Assembly: GCF_020991125.1 (NCBI RefSeq)
Contig: NZ_CP087715.1
Location: forward strand, 310,001 to 374,000
DNA length: 64,000 nt
From: Microbulbifer celer
Lineage (GTDB): Bacteria > Pseudomonadota > Gammaproteobacteria > Pseudomonadales > Cellvibrionaceae
Direction of reading: 5' to 3'
A program made the position numbers and the translations under genes. Position 1 is the first letter of the stretch. Every line of letters begins with the position of its first letter. The notes beneath the pieces are model-generated. The model did not search any database. It saw only the letters and a list, made by a program, of their open reading frames with translations, and was not told where the DNA came from. Below are positions 1 to 9,795 of the stretch, piece by piece.

Positions 1-333
1 GCTGGCGTCTACTGGATTACAACAGTGGCACAGATGGGAATGGGATTTATCCTGCCGTTTGCTCTGGCCTTTGTCGCTATTCCCCTGGAGAATTTCATTG
101 CCACGACACGTACTGTGATCGGTGCGCTGTCTGCCTTTACTCTGCGTCTGATTTGCGTATTCTTGCGACTGCTGGGTGCCGGGCTACTGGGTGCAGGCAA
201 TATACTGGTCAGGGTCTACGATATCGTGATCTTCTTCCCGTTATGGCTGGAAAACCGCTATCTGAGCTGGCGTGAGAAAAGTGCACAAAAAGCGGAGCTG
301 AACTCAATGGAAAAGATGGAGCAGCCTTCATGA
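1..333 (+). CDS. C-terminal part of an unrecognised membrane protein (5' end outside window)
   Basis: The reading frame is open from base 1, so the gene starts upstream of the window; a GTG at 25 is unlikely to be the true start. The visible 110 residues begin AGVYWITTVAQMG and contain a hydrophobic segment (about residues 12-30, FILPFALAFVAIPLE) and a second one (about 44-75, rich in Leu, Gly and Val). A charged cytoplasmic-looking tail follows (RYLSWREKSAQKAELNS). I do not recognise the family. The stop codon overlaps the ATG of the next small gene by four bases (ATGA), which suggests translational coupling in an operon running into the phosphodiesterase-like genes. Confidence 0.7.
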   Translation, partial: AGVYWITTVAQMGMGFILPFALAFVAIPLENFIATTRTVIGALSAFTLRLICVFLRLLGAGLLGAGNILVRVYDIVIFFPLWLENRYLSWREKSAQKAELNSMEKMEQPS

Positions 334-488
334 AATTTCAGTTTATTCAGGGAATACCTGCAACATATCTCGCGACTCAGTTTCCGCTTCTGTGGTTGAG
401 CAGCCGCGGGGAGCTCATTGTCAGAAAGCAGGTGTTTCAGCGGCAGGTCATCAATGATCTGGAACCCCTGGAGACGCTCTTTCACTGA
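330..488 (+). CDS. Small unrecognised protein, 52 aa
   Basis: ATG at 330 overlaps the upstream stop (ATGA), and its own TGA (486-488) shares one base with the ATG of the next gene. The product starts MKFQFIQGIPATYLATQ and ends ETLFH. It has no clear signal peptide or membrane helix and a mixed hydrophobic/charged composition (SSRGELIVRKQVFQRQVINDLEPLE). The overlap on both sides is the main evidence that it is real, since it fills the gap between two coding frames exactly. Function unknown. It could be a small regulator or partner of the membrane protein upstream. Homologues at the same position in related genomes would settle it. Confidence 0.55.
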   Translation: MKFQFIQGIPATYLATQFPLLWLSSRGELIVRKQVFQRQVINDLEPLETLFH

Positions 489-1321
489 TGGCACCTTCTC
501 TGGACATGGGGGGTGGGCGCCCGTTCGCTCCCGAGGCCGATCATCGTCCGCTGGTGATCGCCCATGGTGATGAGTCCGGCCAGGGATTGTTCCCGGGCAA
601 TACCCTGTTGTATCTACAGCAGATGGTGGCGCTTGGAGTGGGCGCCCTGGAAATGGACCTCAACCTCACGGCAGATAATCAGCTGGTGCTGATGCACGAT
701 CCTACGCTCGAACGCACGACTGATGGCCAGGGCCAAGTGAGGGAGCACAGCCTCGCGGAGTTGCGCCAACTGAATGCCGCCTATCATTGGCGGGCTGTGG
801 ATATCTCGGGTGAGCCCGGGCCATACCCCTATCGCGACAACTCCCTGCCCATTGTTACCATCGACGAGGTCTTCGAGGCCGTGCCAGATACCCCGAAGAT
901 CATCGAACTGAAAAACGATGATCCGGCGGCAGCCGAGGTGCTGAGCCGTGCAATCGACAACGCCCGCTGTCAGGATCGGGTGATTGTTTCCTCCTTCCAC
1001 CAGGCCGTTATCAGTAGGTTTCGCGCTTTGTCTCCCACCGTTGCAACCGGCGCGACCATGAGAGAAGCGTTGAAGTTCTTCGTCGCCCAACTTGTCGGCG
1101 TCGAGCGATTGCTCAATCCCGCCTACCAGACCATGCAACTTCCCATGCGCTTTCATGGCATCCCGGTATTCACCCGCCGCTTTATCCGTGCCGCCCGCCG
1201 CCACCGCCTGCACCTCTCGGTCTGGACCGTGGATGAGGAGCTCGATATGCAGCGCTACATCGAATTGGGGCTGGATGGGATTGTCACCAATCGACCAGAC
1301 AGGCTGCTGGCTCTGCGCTAG
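488..1321 (+). CDS. Glycerophosphodiester phosphodiesterase-like protein (cytoplasmic form)
   Basis: 277 aa, TIM-barrel GDPD family, which normally hydrolyses glycerophosphodiesters to glycerol-3-phosphate and an alcohol. Family landmarks seen: an N-terminal IAHGDESG motif, PGNT (usual PENT), LEMDL carrying the metal-binding E and D, LMHDPTLERTTDG with the second catalytic His, IELKNDD, SSFHQ, and the C-terminal WTVDEELD...DGIVTNRPDRL. The first motif lacks the usual Arg after His (HR becomes HG), so activity or substrate may differ from standard GDPDs. No signal peptide is visible. It is followed 69 bp later by a paralogue with a signal anchor, a tandem duplication. It is probably co-transcribed with the two genes upstream. 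Confidence 0.85.
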   Translation: MAPSLDMGGGRPFAPEADHRPLVIAHGDESGQGLFPGNTLLYLQQMVALGVGALEMDLNLTADNQLVLMHDPTLERTTDGQGQVREHSLAELRQLNAAYHWRAVDISGEPGPYPYRDNSLPIVTIDEVFEAVPDTPKIIELKNDDPAAAEVLSRAIDNARCQDRVIVSSFHQAVISRFRALSPTVATGATMREALKFFVAQLVGVERLLNPAYQTMQLPMRFHGIPVFTRRFIRAARRHRLHLSVWTVDEELDMQRYIELGLDGIVTNRPDRLLALR

Positions 1322-1390
1322 AGTAGGTGACGCAGACGATCCTGGCGCACTGCCAGGTCCGTAAAACGCAATCACAACACCTCTAATAAA

Positions 1391-2311
1391 ATGCTGAAGA
1401 AAATCCTGTACTTACTGTTGCTGGCGATGGTGATATTTATCGGCTGGCGTTGGCTCGCCGCCAAACCTGCTCCAGATACCGGCTTACAGTTCCCTATTCC
1501 CGCCATCAACGACAGCGGCCAGCCGCGGCCACTGATTATTTCTCACGCCGACGACAGCGGGCAGGGCCTGTATCCGGGGAACACGCGGGAATTCCTGCAG
1601 CAGATGGCAGCCCTGAAAGTGGATAGTCTGGAGATGGACATCCACGCCACCGCTGATGGCGAACTGGTATTGATGCACGACGACACCGTGGACAGAACCA
1701 CTGACGGCAACGGTGCGATCCGCGACCTGACCCTCGCGCAGTTGCGAGAACTCAATGTCGCTCACAACTGGACCCAGGATGGCAAAACATTTCCCTACCG
1801 GGAGAACCCCCAAAAAATCCTCACCCTCGATGAAGTATTTGAAACCTTCCCCAGATACCCCATGGTCATTGAACTCAAAACCCCCGATCCCGCAGCCGCA
1901 GATAGCCTCTGCCGCACCGTGCGCGCCTTCAACAAAAGCAACCAGGTAATCATCTCCTCCTTCCACCAACCCGCCATCGATGCCTTCCGAGAACACTGCC
2001 CCCACGTGGCTACCGGTGCGGGTTCCGATGAAGTGCGCCTGTTCGCGATTGCTTCCCGGTTAAAGGCCATGCGCCTGGTCACCCCGCGCTATCAGGCACT
2101 GCATATCCCGGTGGAGTACAACGGTATTAAATTGATTTCACCGGAATCCGTCGAACAGGCCCAGTCTCGCGGCATCCGGGTAGACGTGTGGACGGTCAAT
2201 GAGGAGGAAGAGATGCGCAGACTGGCGGAAATGGGCGTAGACGGCATTATGACTGACAGGCCGGATCGCCTGCGCAAAGTACTGGATGAGATGGAGGCAG
2301 AAAAAAATTGA
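1391..2311 (+). CDS. Glycerophosphodiester phosphodiesterase-like protein (exported or anchored form)
   Basis: 306 aa. Residues 1-20 (KKILYLLLLAMVIFIGWRW) form a signal anchor or uncleaved signal, placing the GDPD barrel in the periplasm. Motifs parallel those of the gene just upstream: LIISHADDSG (usual HR replaced by HA), YPGNT, LEMDI, LMHDDTVDRTTDG, MVIELKTPD, SSFHQ, WTVNEEEE and DGIMTDRPDRL. The shared SGQG(L)xPGNT block and the shared loss of the Arg after the first His show that the two genes come from one duplicated ancestor. One product is kept inside and one outside the membrane, so they may act on the same class of substrate in two compartments (inference). Confidence 0.85.
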   Translation: MLKKILYLLLLAMVIFIGWRWLAAKPAPDTGLQFPIPAINDSGQPRPLIISHADDSGQGLYPGNTREFLQQMAALKVDSLEMDIHATADGELVLMHDDTVDRTTDGNGAIRDLTLAQLRELNVAHNWTQDGKTFPYRENPQKILTLDEVFETFPRYPMVIELKTPDPAAADSLCRTVRAFNKSNQVIISSFHQPAIDAFREHCPHVATGAGSDEVRLFAIASRLKAMRLVTPRYQALHIPVEYNGIKLISPESVEQAQSRGIRVDVWTVNEEEEMRRLAEMGVDGIMTDRPDRLRKVLDEMEAEKN

Positions 2312-2402
2312 ATGCGGAGATGCAGTAGCTCTTTTAGCCAGCTATCACTCTGTCTGGTGTGGGGACTCGCTTCCAGTTCAGTTTGGGTCTCTGAAGCCCC
2401 GC

Positions 2403-2561
2403 GCGCAGGTGCTGATACGGTGTATCACCTTCCGGGACCGTCTGCGGCCGGGACGGTCGCAGACGAGCCCCCATGGGCCGAAGGCGCCGCGCTGAAGCGG
2501 CCGGACTGGGTTTACGGCGTGTCCCGGAAGGCGATACACGGTAGCGGCACCGCCACTGCGC
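2403..2561. repeat. Cloverleaf palindromic repeat, copy 1
   Basis: Outer arms at about 2403-2438 and 2521-2561 pair with a few bulges; the best-paired inner part is CTTCCGGGAC with GTCCCGGAAG. Inside are hairpin 1 (GTCTGCG at 2440-2446 with CGCAGAC at 2458-2464) and a GC-rich hairpin 2 around 2475-2505. It has the same three-stem layout and the same GAGCCCCCATGG block as the copy at 22048, but unrelated stem sequence. It occupies the gap between the second GDPD gene and the RND pump gene. A reading frame beginning at 2312 runs through it and looks spurious. Confidence 0.7.
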
Positions 2562-2608
2562 AAGGAAGTAGCTATACCTCTGGATCAGGAAAGAACAGTC
2601 CCACTCCA

Positions 2609-5600
2609 TCAGTCTTCGCGCTTAACCCGGAACCACGCCGCATACAAAGCCGGTAAAAACAGCAAGGTCAGCGCCGTGGCTACAATCAGTCCACCCATGA
2701 TCGCCACCGCCATCGGCCCGAAAAAGTCACTGCGTGAAAGCGGAATCATCGCCAGCACCGCCGTCAACCCGGTCAACACAATCGGCCGGAAACGGCGCAC
2801 CGTAGACTCCACAATCGCCTCCCATTGAGAAAGTCCCTGGGCAATATCCTGTTCAATCTGATCCACCAGAATCACCGAGTTGCGCATGATCATCCCCGCC
2901 AGCGCAATCGTACCCAGCATCGCCACAAACCCGAATGGCTGATTGAATAACAGCAGGAACAAGGTCACCCCGATAATCCCCAGCGGTGCAGTAAGGAACA
3001 CCATCGTCGCCAGAGAAAAGCGGCGCAGCTGTAACATCAGTAGGGTAAACACCACCAGCAGAAACAGGGGCATGCCCGCATTCACCGATTCCTGACCGCG
3101 GGCAGACTCCTCCACACTGCCGCCAATCTCCAGCAGGTAACCCGGTGGTAACTCATCGCGAATCTCCTGCAACTGCGGCCACACCGCATTCACCACCGTC
3201 GCCGGCAGCTGCTTGCCATAAATGTCCGCGCGCACTGTAACCGTAGGCAGGCGGTTGCGATGCCAGATCACCCCTTCCTCGAAACCGTACTCCAGCGTTG
3301 CGACCTGGTTCAGTGGCACACTGCGGCCGCTGCTGGTCTGTACCGCCAGGTGGCCCACTTGATGTAACGCATTGCGCTCGGTCTCGCCACCGCGCACCTG
3401 GACCCCGATCAGTTCATTGTCCTCGCGGAACTGGCCTACCGTCGTGCCGGACAGTGACCCTTCCAGTGCGCGCGACAGTCCGGCACTGCTGACCCCCAGG
3501 GCTCGCGCCCGGGCCTGATCTACATGCAGGCGCACGACTTTGCTCGGCTCCTCCCAGTCGAGGTGTACATTGGCCACCGCGGAGTTTTCACGTACCTTGT
3601 CTGCCACTGCTCGGGCAATCTTCCGAACCTCGGGTATGTGTTCTCCGGATACACGGAACTGCACCGGATACCCCACCGGCGGTCCATTCTCCAGTCGCGA
3701 TATCCGCGTGCGCACACTGGGGAACTGCTCGCGTAAAGTGTCGATCAGCCAGCTGCGCACTTCTTCCCGCTCCTCCACCGAGCGGGTCAGCACCACGAGC
3801 TGGGCGAAGCTCGCCGCCGGTAGTTGCTGATCCAGCGGCAGATAAAAACGCGGCGAACCGGTACCCACATAGGCTACATAGTTTTCGACTTTCGGGTGCT
3901 GGGCCAGCAGGGTTTCAAGCCGCGTCACCTGCTCGCTGGTGGCATTGAGTGAGGCACCCTCGTTCAGTTTCAGGTCCACCATCAGCTCCAGCCGCGCAGA
4001 GGAGGGAAAGAACTGTTGCGGTACAAACCGGAACAGGAAAATCGCGCCGGCAAAGATCAGTACCGTTGCGAGCAGAACGGTTTTACGGTACTGCAGGCAC
4101 CCGTTTACGACTTTGCGGAAGCGACGGTAGAAAGGCTTGTCGTAGGGATCTTGCTCTGCACCTTTACCCGATCCTTGATCACCGGTTTCCGCCGGAGATG
4201 GTAGCAGGCGTGCACCCAGGTAGGGGACGAATACCACGGCGGCCACCCAGGAGGCGAGCAGGGCCAGGGTAACGACCTGGAAAATCGAGCGGGTATATTC
4301 ACCGGTGCCGGACTGCGCGGTGGCAATCGGCAGAAAGCCCGCCGCCGTGATCAGGGTGCCGGTCAGCATGGGGAAGGCGGTACTGGTCCAGGCAAAGCCG
4401 GCCGCCTTCAGCCGGCTGAGCCCCTGTTCCATTTTGATCGCCATCATTTCCACGGCGATGATGGCATCGTCCACCATCAATCCCAGTGCCAGCACCAGTG
4501 CGCCCAGGGAAATCTTGTGCAGGCCGATACCGAAGTAATGCATCAGCGCAAAGGTCATCGCCAGCACCAGGGGAATCGACAGGGCGACCACCAGCCCGGT
4601 GCGCACACCGAGGGAGAAGAAGCTCACCAGCATGACGATGATGAGCGCTTCGGCGAGCACCTTGACGAATTCTCCCACACTCTGCTGCACCGCCGCCGGC
4701 TGATCGGACACCTTGCTGAGTGTCAGGCCCAGTGGCAGGTCCTGTTGCAATTCGGCAAAGGTGGCATCGAGGTTTTCTCCCAGGGCGAGAATATCACCGC
4801 CTTTTTTCATCGACACGGCGATACCGATGGCGTTGTCGCCCATAAACCGCACTCGGGGCTGGGGCGGATCACTGAAGCCGCGATGGATATCGGCGATATC
4901 ACCCAGCCGCTGGGTACGTTCACCGGCACGGATGGGAAAATCACGGATCTCTTCCACGGTGCGGAACTGGCCGCTCACGCGAATACGCACGCGGTCACTG
5001 CTGGCCTCCACAAAGCCCGCATCGGCGATGCTGTTCTGTCCCTGTAATGCGGACTGCACCGCACTCATGGGAATACCCAGTGACGCCAGCTTGGTATTGG
5101 AGATTTCAACCCAGATACGTTCGTCCTGTACGCCGAGCAATTCCACTTTACCCACGTCCTCTACCCGTTGCAGGGCCAGCTGCAGGCGGTCGGCGTAGTC
5201 TTTCATCAGGGCGTAGTCGAAACCGTCACCGGTGAGGGCGTAAATATTGCCGTAGGTGGTGCCGAACTCATCGTTAAAGAACGGTCCCTGGATATCTGGT
5301 GGGAGGGTGTGGCGGATGTCGCCGACTTTTTTACGCACCTGATACCAGAGATCGGGAATATCCTTGGAGCGCATATCGTCGCGGGCCATAAACATAACCT
5401 GGGATTGGCCGGGACGGGAGAAGGAGGTGATCTTGTCATAGTCCCCGGTCTCCATCAGTTTCTTTTCCACACGCTCTGTGATCTGTCGCGAGACTTCTTC
5501 GGCGCTGGCGCCGGGCCACAGGGTATTCACGACCATCACCTTGAACGTGAAGGGCGGGTCTTCGCTCTGGCCAAGCTGGGTGTAGGAAATGGCACCCATG

Positions 5601-5674
5601 ATGCTGATGACCAGCATGGCGTAGAGTACCAGCGGGCGGTTTTTCAGCGCCCACTCGGAGAGGTTGAATCGCAT
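2609..5674 (-). CDS. RND-family efflux pump, inner-membrane transporter
   Basis: 1021 aa, full length for an AcrB/MexB-type proton-driven exporter. The N-terminus (MRFNLSEWALKNRPLVLYAML) leads into the first transmembrane helix. The periplasmic start reads SEDPPFTFKVMVVNTLWPG, characteristic of the TriC-like branch. The proton-relay Asp pair is in GLMVDDAIIAVEMM of TM4. Two repeats, each with a large periplasmic loop and a helix bundle, are evident. The adaptor gene lies just upstream on the same strand (130 bp gap with a degenerate repeat end), and a TetR gene is divergent to it. No TolC-like outer-membrane gene is adjacent, so the pump probably borrows one. Substrate cannot be read from sequence. 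Confidence 0.95.
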   Translation of the reverse strand: MRFNLSEWALKNRPLVLYAMLVISIMGAISYTQLGQSEDPPFTFKVMVVNTLWPGASAEEVSRQITERVEKKLMETGDYDKITSFSRPGQSQVMFMARDDMRSKDIPDLWYQVRKKVGDIRHTLPPDIQGPFFNDEFGTTYGNIYALTGDGFDYALMKDYADRLQLALQRVEDVGKVELLGVQDERIWVEISNTKLASLGIPMSAVQSALQGQNSIADAGFVEASSDRVRIRVSGQFRTVEEIRDFPIRAGERTQRLGDIADIHRGFSDPPQPRVRFMGDNAIGIAVSMKKGGDILALGENLDATFAELQQDLPLGLTLSKVSDQPAAVQQSVGEFVKVLAEALIIVMLVSFFSLGVRTGLVVALSIPLVLAMTFALMHYFGIGLHKISLGALVLALGLMVDDAIIAVEMMAIKMEQGLSRLKAAGFAWTSTAFPMLTGTLITAAGFLPIATAQSGTGEYTRSIFQVVTLALLASWVAAVVFVPYLGARLLPSPAETGDQGSGKGAEQDPYDKPFYRRFRKVVNGCLQYRKTVLLATVLIFAGAIFLFRFVPQQFFPSSARLELMVDLKLNEGASLNATSEQVTRLETLLAQHPKVENYVAYVGTGSPRFYLPLDQQLPAASFAQLVVLTRSVEEREEVRSWLIDTLREQFPSVRTRISRLENGPPVGYPVQFRVSGEHIPEVRKIARAVADKVRENSAVANVHLDWEEPSKVVRLHVDQARARALGVSSAGLSRALEGSLSGTTVGQFREDNELIGVQVRGGETERNALHQVGHLAVQTSSGRSVPLNQVATLEYGFEEGVIWHRNRLPTVTVRADIYGKQLPATVVNAVWPQLQEIRDELPPGYLLEIGGSVEESARGQESVNAGMPLFLLVVFTLLMLQLRRFSLATMVFLTAPLGIIGVTLFLLLFNQPFGFVAMLGTIALAGMIMRNSVILVDQIEQDIAQGLSQWEAIVESTVRRFRPIVLTGLTAVLAMIPLSRSDFFGPMAVAIMGGLIVATALTLLFLPALYAAWFRVKRED

Positions 5675-5716
5675 GATTTAGTGGTCCGTACTCTTTGATT
5701 CGTTCTACGGCTAAAG

Positions 5717-5775
5717 CTGTTGAGTGGCGGTCTCACAAGACCACACCCGGTATCGACGCCTTCGCATGTGGCTAA
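5717..5775. repeat. Degenerate end of the cloverleaf repeat family
   Basis: The stretch GTGGCGGTCTCACAAGACC followed by ACACCCGGTATCGACGCC and TTCGCAT resembles the outer ends of the intact repeats: a GTGGCGG start, then CACCCGG..GCCTTCGCAT. It has no internal hairpins. It looks like a deletion derivative of one arm pair, lying between the adaptor and pump genes. Confidence 0.4.
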
Positions 5776-5804
5776 GAAAGGCGCGTGACGCTATCCGTTT
5801 TTTC

Positions 5805-6938
5805 TCAGGGTTGTCCGGCAACCTCGAATTCGATGGGGCGGTTGTTGCGGTCTACCGGCCGTACCCGCTGGCCTTCCCGTACCAACTGTGTGCCGGCGGC
5901 GACAATCCAGTCGCGCGGGCTGAGCCCGGACTGGATCTGGGCGAACTCGTTGCCGTAGTTCGCGACCACGACGGGAGTTTTGACCAGCGTGAAATTGTGC
6001 TGGTCCAGCTTCCACAGGTGCGCGCTATCGCCATCGGCGGTGACGGCGGACATAGGTACGCTGAGCAGTGGTGCGCCAATGGTGTTCTGCACATACACCC
6101 GTGCACTCTGTCCCAGTTCTGCATCTGCGGAAGAGTTGTCGAAGGCCACCCGGGCTTCATAGGTACGCAGGGTGGGGTCGGCGGCGGGGGAGAGTTCGCG
6201 GATCTGGCCGCTGTAGGGCTCGCCCGGACGCGACCAGAGTTCCAGTGTTACCGGCTGGCCCACTTTGAAGCGGGCGATATTCTGTTCTGGCAGGTCGATG
6301 CGTATTTCCCGTTCGCCCTCGGCTGCGAGGGTGAATACGGTCTGGCCCGCATTCACCACCTGGCCGGCTTCCACCATACGTTGGGCAATAACACCGTCGC
6401 GGGGGGCTTTCAGTACTGCATAGGCGGCCTGGTTCTCCGCTACTTCCAGTTGGGCGCGGGCCTGTCTGAGCTGCGCGGCGCTGGCGTCCAGGCGGGTTTT
6501 GACCGCGTCGAAGCGGGATTCTCCCACCAGCTTGCGTGCCAGTAGTTCCTCATATCGGGTGTGCTCGCTTTTGGCATTGCGGTGTTCGGCCTCGGCGGCG
6601 GTGAGCTGAGCGCGGGCGCTATCACGCTGCAGCAAAAGGTCTTCCGCGTCCAGCTGCGCCAGCGGTTGTCCCTTTTTTACCCGGTCCCCCACCTGTACGA
6701 GCCGGCGGGTTACCTCACCACCAACCCGGAATGCCAGCGCGGGTTCATGGCGCGCACGCACCTCGCCGGGATAGACCGCAAGCTGGCCTTCGGCAGCGGT
6801 GGGTTGGACCACTACGGCGGGGCGGGGCGGCTTCTGCTGATTGGACTCCGGCGGAGAGCACGCGGTGAGCGACACACCCAGCGCAGCGGTCAGCAGCAGG
6901 CCGAGGGCAGGTCGACTGGCGGATTGGAAGCGGTTCAT
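5805..6938 (-). CDS. RND efflux periplasmic adaptor (membrane fusion lipoprotein)
   Basis: 377 aa from ATG 6938, which is preceded by GAGG five bases upstream; an in-frame GTG 16 codons earlier adds only non-homologous residues. The signal peptide ends in a lipobox (LTAC), so it is a lipoprotein. The HlyD/AcrA layout is visible: a lipoyl half-motif (VGDRVKKGQPLAQLD), a long alpha-hairpin (about residues 100-165, rich in Ala, Gln, Arg and Glu), a second lipoyl half (APRDGVIAQRMVEAGQVV), then beta-barrel and membrane-proximal domains. It would join the inner-membrane pump encoded downstream to an outer-membrane channel. Regulation is likely by the divergent TetR protein through the palindrome at 7097-7114. 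Confidence 0.92.
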   Translation of the reverse strand: MNRFQSASRPALGLLLTAALGVSLTACSPPESNQQKPPRPAVVVQPTAAEGQLAVYPGEVRARHEPALAFRVGGEVTRRLVQVGDRVKKGQPLAQLDAEDLLLQRDSARAQLTAAEAEHRNAKSEHTRYEELLARKLVGESRFDAVKTRLDASAAQLRQARAQLEVAENQAAYAVLKAPRDGVIAQRMVEAGQVVNAGQTVFTLAAEGEREIRIDLPEQNIARFKVGQPVTLELWSRPGEPYSGQIRELSPAADPTLRTYEARVAFDNSSADAELGQSARVYVQNTIGAPLLSVPMSAVTADGDSAHLWKLDQHNFTLVKTPVVVANYGNEFAQIQSGLSPRDWIVAAGTQLVREGQRVRPVDRNNRPIEFEVAGQP

Positions 6939-7096
6939 GGTTACCTCGTTCCTTGCGGTTGTTGGTGGAGAGCGACTGCCGACCAACCGGAGTTGTCGGC
7001 CAGATGGCGAAAAAGTGCCACATCGCCGTATCGCTTCCCGGGAAACTGGTACAGTAGTCTCTATACCCGCTATTCGAAGCGGGCCAAGCTTAATTG

Positions 7097-7114
7097 CTAT
7101 ACTATTGAGTATAG
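7097..7114. promoter_or_regulatory. Palindromic operator between efflux genes and tetR
   Basis: CTATACT-ATTG-AGTATAG is a perfect 7+4+7 inverted repeat in the divergent intergenic region. It contains TATACT and TATAGT sequences that could serve as -10 boxes, so a protein bound here would block both promoters. A related half, CTCTATACC, lies about 40 bp away near 7060. The obvious candidate ligand is the TetR protein encoded at 7226. Confidence 0.6.
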
Positions 7115-7225
7115 TAAATATATTGAACTGGAGAGTCCACTAATTCAGTGGCGGTGTGCGCCTGTTTCTACACAGATCTGTGCTCCTTCGCGGGTGCGAT
7201 AGGGATCGGAGACGCGGCCGGCAAA

Positions 7226-7882
7226 ATGATGACAACCATGAGCGAACAGACTTCCCCTACATCGGCAGAGCCCCCAGCGGGCCGTGGTCGCCCCAAAGAC
7301 CCCGCCAAGCGACATGCGATTCTGGATGCGGCCAAATCCCTGTTTCTGACCCACGGCTTCACCAGCACCAGCATGGATGCCGTGGCCCGGGAGGCGGGCG
7401 TCTCCAAGTTGACGGTGTACAGCCATTTCTCCGGCAAGGAGGCCCTGTATTTCGCCGCGATTGAGGCCAAGTGCGAAAATTTGATGCCGTTGCCGATGTT
7501 CACCCTTGAACCCGGTGGTTCGGTGGCGGAAATGCTGCAGAACATCGGCGAAGCGTTTCTGGAGATGGTCTACAGCGAAGACTCGATGCGTCTGATCAAC
7601 GCCATCGGTGCCGATGACCCGAAAATGGCGCGACTCTTTTGCGAGGCGGGCCCGCAACGAACCCAGAGCGCCATGGTCAGTTTTTTCCAGCGTGCCAACG
7701 AGTTGCAGCAGCTACAGGTGCCGTCCCCGGAGCGTGCGGTGGAGTTGTTTTTTGGCATGTTACAGGGGGGCTGCCGGCATCTCCAGATCATGCTTGGGTG
7801 CCGTCCTCCTCCTAGCAGGGAAGAGAGCCGGGAGCATGTGGCGGAAGCGGTGCGGATATTCTTGCGCGCGTTCGGTGTTTGA
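7226..7882 (+). CDS. TetR/AcrR-family repressor, probable regulator of the RND pump
   Basis: 218 aa from ATG 7226; ATG codons at 7229 and 7238 are also possible, and the Shine-Dalgarno signal is weak. After a Pro/Ser-rich leader comes GRGRPKDPAKRHAILDAA, then the TetR helix-turn-helix (about residues 35-75: FTSTSMDAVAREAGVSKLTVYSHFSGKEALY). The C-terminal domain resembles the AefR-type ligand domain (GGCRHLQIMLG region). It is divergent from the adaptor-pump operon, with an 18-bp palindrome between them. The usual model is repression of both directions, relieved when a pump substrate binds. The gene ends at a strong bidirectional terminator. Confidence 0.88.
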   Translation: MMTTMSEQTSPTSAEPPAGRGRPKDPAKRHAILDAAKSLFLTHGFTSTSMDAVAREAGVSKLTVYSHFSGKEALYFAAIEAKCENLMPLPMFTLEPGGSVAEMLQNIGEAFLEMVYSEDSMRLINAIGADDPKMARLFCEAGPQRTQSAMVSFFQRANELQQLQVPSPERAVELFFGMLQGGCRHLQIMLGCRPPPSREESREHVAEAVRIFLRAFGV

Positions 7883-7911
7883 ACTGGTGGGATACGCTGT
7901 TGGTTCGGGAG

Positions 7912-7950
7912 AAAAAAGGCCCGCATGGAATATCCATGCGGGCCTTTTTT
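7912..7950. terminator. Bidirectional rho-independent terminator
   Basis: A-run, then GGCCCGCATGGA-ATA-TCCATGCGGGCC, then T-run. The stem is perfect and flanked by A6/T6, so it can end transcription of both the TetR gene (plus) and the convergent ABC exporter genes (minus). Confidence 0.95.
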
Positions 7951-7972
7951 ATTTGATAGGTCCCGGGGAGAA

Positions 7973-8734
7973 TCACGTACGGATCTTGTAACCAGTGCGG
8001 AATATCCACCACACGCTGAACATACACAGCAGTAAAAACAGTATCGTCATTCCCAGGCTGATGCCCACGTTCACATCCGCCACGCCGTAAAATGCCCAGC
8101 GGAAACCACTGATCAGGTACACCACCGGGTTGAACAGGGTCACCTTCTGCCAGAATTCCGGCAACATATTGATGGAATAGAAGGCGCCGCCGAGAAAAGT
8201 CAGCGGCGTGATCACCATCAGCGGAATGATCTGCAGTTTCTGGAAATCGTCCGCCCATACGCCGATGATAAACCCGAACATACTGAAGGTGACTGCAGTG
8301 AGGATCAGGAAGCCGAACATCCAGAACGGGTGCGCAATCTCATAATCCACAAAAAAGCGTGCGGTAATCAGAATCAGGATGCCGATAATCACCGACTTGG
8401 TCGCCGCCGCGCCCACATAGCCGGCGACAATCTCGAACGCCGAGACAGGTGCCGATAGTACTTCGTAAATGGTGCCGCTGAACTTGGGAAAGAAGATCCC
8501 GAACGAGGCGTTGGAAATACTCTCGGACAGTAACGACAGCATGATCAGCCCCGGGATGATAAATGCCCCGTAACTCACACCCTCAATATCTCCCAGGCGG
8601 CTGCCGATGGCGGTGCCGAACACGATAAAGTACAGGCAGGTGGATATCACCGGCCAGGCGATGCTTTGCATCAGGGTGCGCGCAGTGCGGGCCATTTCAA
8701 ATTTATAGATGGCGCGGATGCCGTAAATATTCAT
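7973..8734 (-). CDS. ABC-2 type exporter permease (YadH-like)
   Basis: 253 aa with six predicted membrane helices and the ABC-2 signature region ([22 protein letters not shown]). Start chosen at ATG 8734 because AGGAG lies eight bases upstream; a GTG at 8752 would overlap that ribosome-binding site. It overlaps or closely follows the ATPase gene, so the two are one operon. Together they form a simple two-gene exporter of the YadG/YadH kind, whose substrate is not known in the family. It ends at the bidirectional terminator shared with the TetR gene. Confidence 0.92.
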   Translation of the reverse strand: MNIYGIRAIYKFEMARTARTLMQSIAWPVISTCLYFIVFGTAIGSRLGDIEGVSYGAFIIPGLIMLSLLSESISNASFGIFFPKFSGTIYEVLSAPVSAFEIVAGYVGAAATKSVIIGILILITARFFVDYEIAHPFWMFGFLILTAVTFSMFGFIIGVWADDFQKLQIIPLMVITPLTFLGGAFYSINMLPEFWQKVTLFNPVVYLISGFRWAFYGVADVNVGISLGMTILFLLLCMFSVWWIFRTGYKIRT

Positions 8735-8748
8735 GGTGTTTTTCTCCT

Positions 8749-9696
<948 letters not shown>

Positions 9697-9795
9697 GCTT
9701 CCCCCTTTTGGAATTCGCTAGCGCCGGCTATTTTGCCCTGAAGGCGGTGGCCGGCGCCACTCGAAACAGTGAAAAGCGTGTTCTTCAGCAGCCTT

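Noticed and set aside
2312..2656. Possible 114-aa gene after the second GDPD gene
   Set aside because: Most of it is translated palindromic repeat, and its end overlaps the RND gene. Only the first 25 or so residues look like a signal peptide, which is not enough.
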